From Streptomyces antioxidans (lineage in GTDB: Bacteria > Actinomycetota > Actinomycetes > Streptomycetales > Streptomycetaceae): a stretch of 64,000 nucleotides of DNA. The notes beneath the pieces are model-generated. The model did not search any database and was not told the DNA's origin. It was given only the letters and a program-made list of their open reading frames with translations. This document shows, in pieces, positions 58,248 through 64,000 of the stretch. Positions within the stretch are counted from its first letter, which is position 1; each line of letters starts with the position of its first letter. The translations under genes were made by a program, and so were the position numbers. The stretch covers positions 1 through 64,000 of the forward strand of contig NZ_LAKD02000083.1 of assembly GCF_000968685.2 (NCBI RefSeq), given 5' to 3'.

Positions 58248-61061
58248 ATGAATTCTTTGCCTGCGAACCTCTTCGAATGGGAGAACCACCTCTCCGCGCT
58301 GCGTGAAATGCTGCGCGGCGCGACACAGGGCCGGGGTCGGCTGGCTCTTGTCAGCGGTGCGGTGGCCAGTGGCAAGACCACACTGCTGAACACCTTTGCC
58401 GAACAGGCCATCGAAAGCGGTGTGTTGCTCCTGGAAGCGACCGGTTCGCGGGCCGAGCGGGACCTTCCCTTCGGAATTGTCCGAAAGATTTTCGATAACG
58501 GTGCGATGCCCGTCGATGTGCGCTCCGAAGTGATCGCGCTACTTGACGGAAACGCACGGGAAACCACCGCCGCGGGACGCATGCACGTGATGTCCCAGAT
58601 TTCCTCGGCGCTGCTGAGAATGGTCGACGATCGCACGCTTGTCGTCCTTGTCGACGATGTGCACTGCGGTGACGACCAGTCCCTGCAATTCCTGCTCCAT
58701 CTGGCCCGGCGGGTGCGTCAGGCGAAGGTCCTCATCATCCTCACCGAATCCCCCCGGCTCCGTCAGGAACAGTTCACCTTCCACGCCGAACTGCTCCGCC
58801 AGCCCAACTGTGTGCGCATGCGGCTGCACATGCTCACCGAGTCGGGTGTCGCCGAGGCGCTGTCCGGCACCCTGTCCGCCACCGTCGCCGCCCGCCTCGC
58901 CCCCGAGTGCCACCGCGTCTCCGGTGGCAACCCGCTGCTGCTGCGCGCGCTGCTCGAGGACTGGCGGACCGTCGGTGAGCACGGTGAGGCCCAGCAGCGC
59001 CCCGCGCCCGGTGAGGCGTTCGCCCACGCCGTCCTCGGCTGTCTGCACCGCGGCGAGCCCGAGGCGCTGCGGATCGCCCGCGGGGTCGCCGTCCTCGGCG
59101 ACGCCCGCTCCCCGCGGCTGCTCGGCCAGCTGCTCGACCTGAGCGCCAACACGGTCCAGCAGGGCGTCCAGGACCTCCACCAGTGCGCCATCCTGGAGCA
59201 CAACGCCTTCCGCGACGAGGTGGCCCGCACCGCGGTGCTCGACGCGACCCCCGCCACCGCCCGCGGCGCACTCCACGCCCGCGCCGCCCGGCTGCTCCAC
59301 GCCGACGGCGCCTCCGCGCTCGACGTGGCCCGCCAGCTGGTCTCCGCCCGGCAGGACGCCGAGCGCTGGGCCGTCCCCATCCTGCGCGAGGCCGCCGAAT
59401 TCGCCCTGGTCGAGGAGGAGTTGGAGTTCGCGCTCCGCTGCCTCGAATGCGCCCACCACGCCTGCGCGCCCGGGCCCGAGCGCACCGCGCTCAAGGCCCG
59501 GCTGGTCAGCGTCGCCTGGCGGATCGGCCCGGCCACCGCCGAGAGCCATCTGCCGGAGCTCACCGAGGACGCCGAACGCGGCCGGCTCGCCCCGCGTGAT
59601 GTCGCCCCGATCACCTCCTACCTCGCCTGGTCGGGGCGGCTTGACGCGGCGGCCGGCGCCGTCTCCGCGCTGGCCCGCTCGGCCGCCACCGGCGACGACC
59701 CCGCGATGACCGCCGCCGTCTCCGCCTCCGCCCAGTGGCTGACCATGCTCAGCCCGCCGCTGCGCGACCGCCTCCCCACCGTCGGGACCGGCGCCACCGG
59801 GGCCACCGCCGGGGCCCCGCGCGACATGGCCGACCTGGCCCACGCCCACGCGGCCGCGGCCATGTCCGCCGTGTTCACCGAGGGCCAGGCCGACCGTGCC
59901 GTCACCGAGGCCGAGCGGGTGCTGCAGCGCTACCACCTGAGCGACAGCACCCTCCAGCCGCTGGCCGTCGCGCTGATGGCACTCGTCCTGGCCGGACGGC
60001 TCGACCTCGCCCTGTCCTGGTGCGAGCGGCTGCAGGGCGAATGCTCCTCCCGCCGCGTGCCCACCTGGCAGGCGCTGCTGTCCGCCGTACGGGCCGAGAT
60101 CGCGCTGCGCCAGGGCGATCTGCAGGTCGCCGCGCACCAGGCGCGCACCGCGATGTCGCGGATCTCGGTCCAGGGCTGGGGCGTGGGGCTGGGACTGCTG
60201 CTGTCCACCCTGATCCAGGCCGAGACCGGGATGGGCCACTACGACGAGGCCATGGCGCTGCTCGAACAGCCCCTGCCCGAGGAGCTTTTCCAGACCTTCC
60301 CCGGGCTGTTCTACCTCCGCGCCAGAGGCCGCTGCCACCTGGCCACCGGCCGCTACCACGCCGCGCTCGGCGACTTCACGGCCGCCGGTGAACTGATGGC
60401 CGCGTGGCGGACGGACATCCCCCTGCTGACCCCCTGGCGGCTGGACGCCGCCGAGACCTGGCTGGCCCTCGGCGACCCGGGGCGCGCCCGTGCCCTGGCC
60501 GAGGAGCAGCTGCGGCTGGGCCCGGAGGACGCCCGGCTGCGCGGCGCCCTGCTGGTCGTGCTCGCCCGCACCGACGAGCTCAAGCGCCGGGTGCCCCGGC
60601 TCAAGGAGGCCGTGGAGATCCTGGAGAGCGGCGAGGACCGCATCCAGCTGGCCGTCGCCCTCGGCGAACTCGGCCGCGCCTACCGCTCGCTGGGCGACTT
60701 CAACCGGGGCCGGGTGCTCGTCCGCAAGGCGTGGCACGTGGCCAAGACGTGTGGCGCCGATCCGCTGTGCCGTGAGCTGATGCCCCGCCACGCCGACCCC
60801 GGCGAGCTCGCCGCGTCGGCCGCCCAGCCGGGCCAGGGGACCGAGGCGCAGCGCGAGGTGGAGGCGCTGACCGAGGCGGAGGTGCGGATCGCGGTGCTGG
60901 CCGCGCACGGCAACACCAACCGGGAGATCGCCTCCAAGCTGTTCGTCACCGTGAGCACGGTGGAGCAGCACCTGACCCGCATCTACCGCAAGCTGAACGT
61001 CAAGCGCCGCCGCGACCTCCCCGCGAAGCTCTCCGACAGCAGCCTCACGGGGACGGTCTGA
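58248..61061 (+). CDS. LAL-family (large ATP-binding LuxR) regulator
   Basis: 937 residues. Walker A LALVSGAVASGKTTLLNTFA (~residue 30-48), Walker B TLVVLVDDVHCGDDQSLQFL (~126-145), a long helical TPR-like middle, and a C-terminal LuxR HTH: LTEAEVRIAVLAAHGNTNRE, IASKLFVTVSTVEQHLTRIY (~875-925). LAL proteins activate polyketide clusters in Streptomyces (PikD, RapH). The ATG at 58248 begins MNSLPANLFEWENHLSALRE; an in-frame ATG at 58194 lies before the leader hairpin. With the thioesterase this is the regulatory edge of a biosynthetic cluster or a relic of one. Confidence 0.9.
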   Translation: MNSLPANLFEWENHLSALREMLRGATQGRGRLALVSGAVASGKTTLLNTFAEQAIESGVLLLEATGSRAERDLPFGIVRKIFDNGAMPVDVRSEVIALLDGNARETTAAGRMHVMSQISSALLRMVDDRTLVVLVDDVHCGDDQSLQFLLHLARRVRQAKVLIILTESPRLRQEQFTFHAELLRQPNCVRMRLHMLTESGVAEALSGTLSATVAARLAPECHRVSGGNPLLLRALLEDWRTVGEHGEAQQRPAPGEAFAHAVLGCLHRGEPEALRIARGVAVLGDARSPRLLGQLLDLSANTVQQGVQDLHQCAILEHNAFRDEVARTAVLDATPATARGALHARAARLLHADGASALDVARQLVSARQDAERWAVPILREAAEFALVEEELEFALRCLECAHHACAPGPERTALKARLVSVAWRIGPATAESHLPELTEDAERGRLAPRDVAPITSYLAWSGRLDAAAGAVSALARSAATGDDPAMTAAVSASAQWLTMLSPPLRDRLPTVGTGATGATAGAPRDMADLAHAHAAAAMSAVFTEGQADRAVTEAERVLQRYHLSDSTLQPLAVALMALVLAGRLDLALSWCERLQGECSSRRVPTWQALLSAVRAEIALRQGDLQVAAHQARTAMSRISVQGWGVGLGLLLSTLIQAETGMGHYDEAMALLEQPLPEELFQTFPGLFYLRARGRCHLATGRYHAALGDFTAAGELMAAWRTDIPLLTPWRLDAAETWLALGDPGRARALAEEQLRLGPEDARLRGALLVVLARTDELKRRVPRLKEAVEILESGEDRIQLAVALGELGRAYRSLGDFNRGRVLVRKAWHVAKTCGADPLCRELMPRHADPGELAASAAQPGQGTEAQREVEALTEAEVRIAVLAAHGNTNREIASKLFVTVSTVEQHLTRIYRKLNVKRRRDLPAKLSDSSLTGTV

Positions 61062-61118
61062 GAGGGCTCAGCTCAAGCCCCCAGTTCAAAGCCCTCAGGC
61101 CAAACGGTGTGCGAACCC

Positions 61119-61766
61119 TCAGTTCAACAGGCCCTGTTCCATGGCCCTCATCACCGCGGCCGTGCGGTCGGACACCCCGAGCTTCTTAAACGAGCGCAGC
61201 AGATGCGTCTTGACCGTGGCCTCGCTGACGAACAGCTCGGCGCCGATCTCGGCGTTGGTCAGCCCCCGGCCGACCAGCCGCAGCACCTCGCGCTCACGGC
61301 CGGAGAGCGGGGACGGCTCGGGCGTCCGGGTGCGGAAGAGCTTGCCCGCGAGGGACGGGGTGAGCACGGTCTCGCCACGCGCCGCCGTCTGCACCGCGTC
61401 GATCAGCTCCTGGCGTGAACTGCCCTTCAGCAGATAGCCCGCGGCGCCCGCCTCCACCGCGCGCAGGATGTCCGCGTCGTCCTCGTACGTGGTCACGATG
61501 ACCACCTTGCAGCCCGGCACCTGCCGCAGGATCTGCCCGGTGGCCTCGACCCCGTCCATCCCGCCCATGCGCAGGTCCAGCAGGGTGATGTCCGGCCGCA
61601 GCGCGAGCGCCTGGACCACCGCCTCCTCACCGGAACCGGCCTGACCCACCACCGTGATCCCGTCCGCGGACTCCAGCATGGCGCTCAGCCCCTCCCGCAC
61701 CACGGGATGGTCGTCGGCCAGCAGGACCCTGACCGGGCCCGGCCCGCCCGGCGTGCTCTCAGCCAC
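61119..61766 (-). CDS. NarL/LuxR-type response regulator
   Basis: 215 residues. Receiver: VRVLLADDHPVVREGLSAML, phospho-acceptor Asp64 in LLDLRMGGMDGVE, Lys in GYLLKGSSRQEL. HTH: SPLSGREREVLRLVGRGLTN, AEIGAELFVSEATVKTHLLR. The GTG start at 61766 overlaps the kinase end by 8 bp, so the pair is coupled. It converges on the LAL gene. Confidence 0.93.
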   Translation of the reverse strand: MAESTPGGPGPVRVLLADDHPVVREGLSAMLESADGITVVGQAGSGEEAVVQALALRPDITLLDLRMGGMDGVEATGQILRQVPGCKVVIVTTYEDDADILRAVEAGAAGYLLKGSSRQELIDAVQTAARGETVLTPSLAGKLFRTRTPEPSPLSGREREVLRLVGRGLTNAEIGAELFVSEATVKTHLLRSFKKLGVSDRTAAVMRAMEQGLLN

Positions 61767-63003
61767 TCATCGCCTCCCCGGCCGGTGCCGTCATCGGCAC
61801 GCTCACCTCCACGGTGGTGCCCCGTCCGGGGCCACTGGTGACGGACGCCACCCCGTCGATCTCCTCCACCCGGGCCTGCATCCCGCGCAGCCCGTAGCCC
61901 TCCTGGGCGCCGTCCGGGGTGAAACCCTCGCCGTCGTCGCGGACCAGCAACTGGACCCCGTCCTCGTCGAAGACCACGATCACATCGACCGTACGGGCCC
62001 GTTTGGCGTGCTTGCGCACATTGGCGATGGCCTCCTGCACGGTACGCAGCAGCACCACGCTCACCGCCATCGGCAGCGGCTTCTCCTCGCCCCGCACCGA
62101 ACACCGCACCTCCAGACCGGTCTCGGCGATCAGCCCCTCCGCCTGCCGTCGCACCGCCTGGGACAGCGAACCGCCGCGCAGCGCGGGCGGGGTGAGGGCG
62201 GCCACGAAGCCCCGGGCCTCGGCAAGCGACTCCTTGGCCACCCGCCCGGCCAGCGACAGATGGCCCACCGCCTGGTCCGGGACCTCGCGCACCTCCGACT
62301 CGGCCGCCTGCACCAGGCTGATGATGCTGGTCAGGCCCTGCGCCAGGGTGTCGTGGATCTCCCGGGCCAGCCGCTCGCGCTCGGCCGAGATACCGGCCTC
62401 GTGGGAGAGCCTGGCCACCCGCTCCCGGCTGTGCCGCAACTCCTCGATGAGCAGTCCGCGCTCCTTGCTCTGCCGCACCACCCGCTTGATCCACATCCCC
62501 AGCAGCACCGACAGCGCGATGCTCAGCAGCGAGATGGGCAGCACACCCAGGACGCTCAGCCCCAGGTCCTCACCGGTGAACGCCACCACCAGCACGGGGC
62601 AGAGATTGGCCACCGTGGCCAGCACCACCGCCGAGGCCATCGGCAGGCTCATGATCAGCATCGGGATGACCGCGAACAGCGCGAACGCGCCGATCAGGTT
62701 GAACGCCGTGGTGAGACAGAACAGCGCCACCAGGCCCGCCGCGAAGACCAGGTTCCGCGGGCCGTAGCTGTCCTCGATCATCAGCGTCCTGCCGACCGCC
62801 GCGTACCAGGGCACGATGAGGGTCAGCGCGGCGATCGGGATGGAGTGGTTGACCTGCGAGCCGCCGGAGAGGAAGAGCAGGACCGCCGTCACGAGATAGG
62901 AGACGGCGAAGAAGCCGTCCCAGAGGCCGAACCAGCGGGTGCCGGACTCGGGACCGTAGTACGCACCGGTCTGCGAGCCCTCCCCCGGAGAGTGATTGCG
63001 CAC
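61759..63003 (-). CDS. NarL-type sensor histidine kinase
   Basis: 414 residues. Five or six N-terminal membrane segments (VSYLVTAVLLFLSG; IAALTLIVPWYAAVG; VFAAGLVALFCLTTAFNLIG; LPISLLSIALSVLLGMWI) with almost no external loop. Next a coiled HisKA_3 with His217 in ERLAREIHDTLAQGLTSIIS, and HATPase_c with VQEAIANVRKHAKRARTVDV, DDGEGFTPDG and GYGLRGMQARVEEIDG. Such kinases sense events within the membrane. GTG start at 63003. Confidence 0.92.
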   Translation of the reverse strand: MRNHSPGEGSQTGAYYGPESGTRWFGLWDGFFAVSYLVTAVLLFLSGGSQVNHSIPIAALTLIVPWYAAVGRTLMIEDSYGPRNLVFAAGLVALFCLTTAFNLIGAFALFAVIPMLIMSLPMASAVVLATVANLCPVLVVAFTGEDLGLSVLGVLPISLLSIALSVLLGMWIKRVVRQSKERGLLIEELRHSRERVARLSHEAGISAERERLAREIHDTLAQGLTSIISLVQAAESEVREVPDQAVGHLSLAGRVAKESLAEARGFVAALTPPALRGGSLSQAVRRQAEGLIAETGLEVRCSVRGEEKPLPMAVSVVLLRTVQEAIANVRKHAKRARTVDVIVVFDEDGVQLLVRDDGEGFTPDGAQEGYGLRGMQARVEEIDGVASVTSGPGRGTTVEVSVPMTAPAGEAMSG

Positions 63004-63170
63004 GGCTCAGTACTACCACGCGTGTCCACCGTGTCCACCGGACGGTTGACAGCCAGAACCCATCGTTCAGTCGTCTCGCGGTGGCGCGCCCGCTTCTAGC
63101 GTTGGGCTAGGTGAGGCGGAGGACCGTCACACCGAACGCACATCCCCGTTCGGCTTGGAGAACGTCGCAT

Positions 63171-63737
63171 ATGCCACAGATGAGCCAGTTCATGTCCGCA
63201 CTGATCGCCAGTGGCACGATCCTGATCATCATCCTGGCGACCGACATCGGCCGCCGCCGCATCACCACGATGCGGATGGTGCGCTCCGTCATCGCCGTGG
63301 CCGTGGTCATCGCGATCTTCGTCGAGTCCTTCCCGACCAAGGGCAATGACATCTCCCTGCAGCTCGTGGGCGTCGGCACCGGCGTCATCTGCGGTCTGAT
63401 CGCCGGAGTGCTGCTGCCCGCCTACAAGGACGCCACCTCCGGTGAGCTCTACACCATCGGTGGCATCGGCTACGCACTGGTGTGGATCGTCCTCTCCGGC
63501 GGACGCATCCTCTTCGCCTACGGCGCCGAGCACTGGTTCACCATGGACCTGATCAAGTTCTCCATCGACTACAAGATCAGCGGCCAGGACACCTACGCCA
63601 ACGCGTTCGTCTTCATGTCGCTGGCCATGGTGCTGACCCGGACCGCCGTCCTGCTGGCCAAGATGCGCAAGCTGAAGGGCCAGAGCGCCGGAAGCGGCCA
63701 GCTGCCGCGGCAGACCGCCACCGGTGCGTCGGTCTGA
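63171..63737 (+). CDS. Conserved multipass membrane protein
   Basis: 188 residues with about five hydrophobic segments (FMSALIASGTILIIILATDI; SVIAVAVVIAIFVESF; QLVGVGTGVICGLIAGVLLP; IGGIGYALVWIVLSGGRILF; ANAFVFMSLAMVLTRTAVLL). Family not recognised. Divergent from the kinase across 167 bp, so it could be its target. GGAG 10 nt before the ATG at 63171. Confidence 0.75.
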   Translation: MPQMSQFMSALIASGTILIIILATDIGRRRITTMRMVRSVIAVAVVIAIFVESFPTKGNDISLQLVGVGTGVICGLIAGVLLPAYKDATSGELYTIGGIGYALVWIVLSGGRILFAYGAEHWFTMDLIKFSIDYKISGQDTYANAFVFMSLAMVLTRTAVLLAKMRKLKGQSAGSGQLPRQTATGASV

Positions 63738-63814
63738 GCCGCCTGGTTTTATAGTCCACCAACCCCCGCCGGGCCCGCCCCGGCGCCCGTCAGACGCAAG
63801 AGCAGGGTGAAGCA

Positions 63815-64000
63815 GTGGAACGCCATGACAATCTGAGGCTCCGACCGCCTCGGCACCGGGTCGACCGCCGTGCGATCGGCTGGTGGACGCTGCAGTCCGC
63901 ACTCTTCGCCCTGCCCCTGCCGCTCGTCTTCGGGATCCTGTGGGCCTCCATTCCCCCCACGCGTGAGTTCTTCATGTGGGCCACGCTGATCTCGCTGGTC
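63815..64000 (+). CDS. Membrane-anchored PH-domain protein, N-terminal part (cut by window edge)
   Basis: 62 codons are visible: basic ERHDNLRLRPPRHRVDRRAI, a hydrophobic LQSALFALPLPLVFGILWAS, then TREFFMWATLISLV. This resembles the start of bacterial PH (YdbS-type) membrane proteins. The GTG at 63815 follows GGGTGA. Too short to be sure. Confidence 0.5.
   Translation, partial: MERHDNLRLRPPRHRVDRRAIGWWTLQSALFALPLPLVFGILWASIPPTREFFMWATLISLV

Overview
The window looks like core chromosome of a Streptomyces. GC is very high with strong G/C at third codon positions, Shine-Dalgarno sites are GGAGG-like, GTG starts and ATGA/GTGA gene overlaps are common, and the families are typical of the genus (DUF5753 XRE regulators, SigE-type ECF sigma factor, LAL regulator, TgmABC graspetide genes, a ribose permease/binding-protein fusion, single-copy citrate synthase). 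From memory, ribose operon - recD2 - citrate synthase - copper ATPase occurs in the same order in S. coelicolor. I see no tRNA, rRNA, transposase, integrase or CRISPR array.

Layout. 1-4.3 kb: an edge-cut methyltransferase with an apparent CTG start, a MarR-type HTH/GNAT fusion, a headless LysR remnant, a 3Fe-4S ferredoxin and a VOC protein. 4.3-15.6 kb: a LacI repressor divergent from a two-unit sugar catabolic locus (Gfo/Idh, DUF6807/PmoA-like, cupin, CUT1 binding protein and two permeases without an ATPase, DUF624; then Gfo/Idh, DUF993 aldolase-like, TIM-barrel isomerase). Both units carry an AAGCGCTT operator, and the locus ends at a strong terminator. 15.6-20.6 kb: a graspetide RiPP locus (precursor tgmA, ATP-grasp ligase tgmB, PIMT-like tgmC, all leftward) with two XRE-type regulators and a small Cys protein. 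20.7-22.4 kb: ECF sigma factor, coupled small membrane protein and a Pro-rich repeat protein. 22.7-29.2 kb: leftward ribose operon rbsR-rbsA-rbsCB fusion-rbsK-rbsD. 29.3-33.0 kb: recD2 and citrate synthase. 33.5-36.3 kb: copper efflux (copA, copZ, CsoR-type operator). 36.4-39.7 kb: TetR/MmpL divergent pair with twin operators. 40.3-52.2 kb: myo-inositol catabolism, with the importer, an IolE/IolH-type barrel and IolG leftward and iolC-aldolase-iolB-iolD-iolA rightward, joined by an 18-bp inverted operator pair in the divergent promoter. 52.3-57.2 kb: a large membrane receptor with a periplasmic-binding-protein domain and a FUSC exporter. 57.4-61.1 kb: type II thioesterase plus LAL regulator. 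61.1-64 kb: NarL-type two-component system, a membrane protein and a PH-domain protein cut by the window edge.

How the genes work together. Three carbohydrate systems dominate (unknown sugar or glycoside, ribose, inositol), each with its importer and catabolic enzymes and a repressor or repeated operator. The unknown-sugar system has no ATPase and should use a shared one such as MsiK. The best candidates for new biology are the graspetide core peptide, the unknown-substrate oxidoreductase/DUF6807/DUF993 pathway, the disordered N-terminal extension of RbsA, and the receptor protein at 52.3-55.0 kb.
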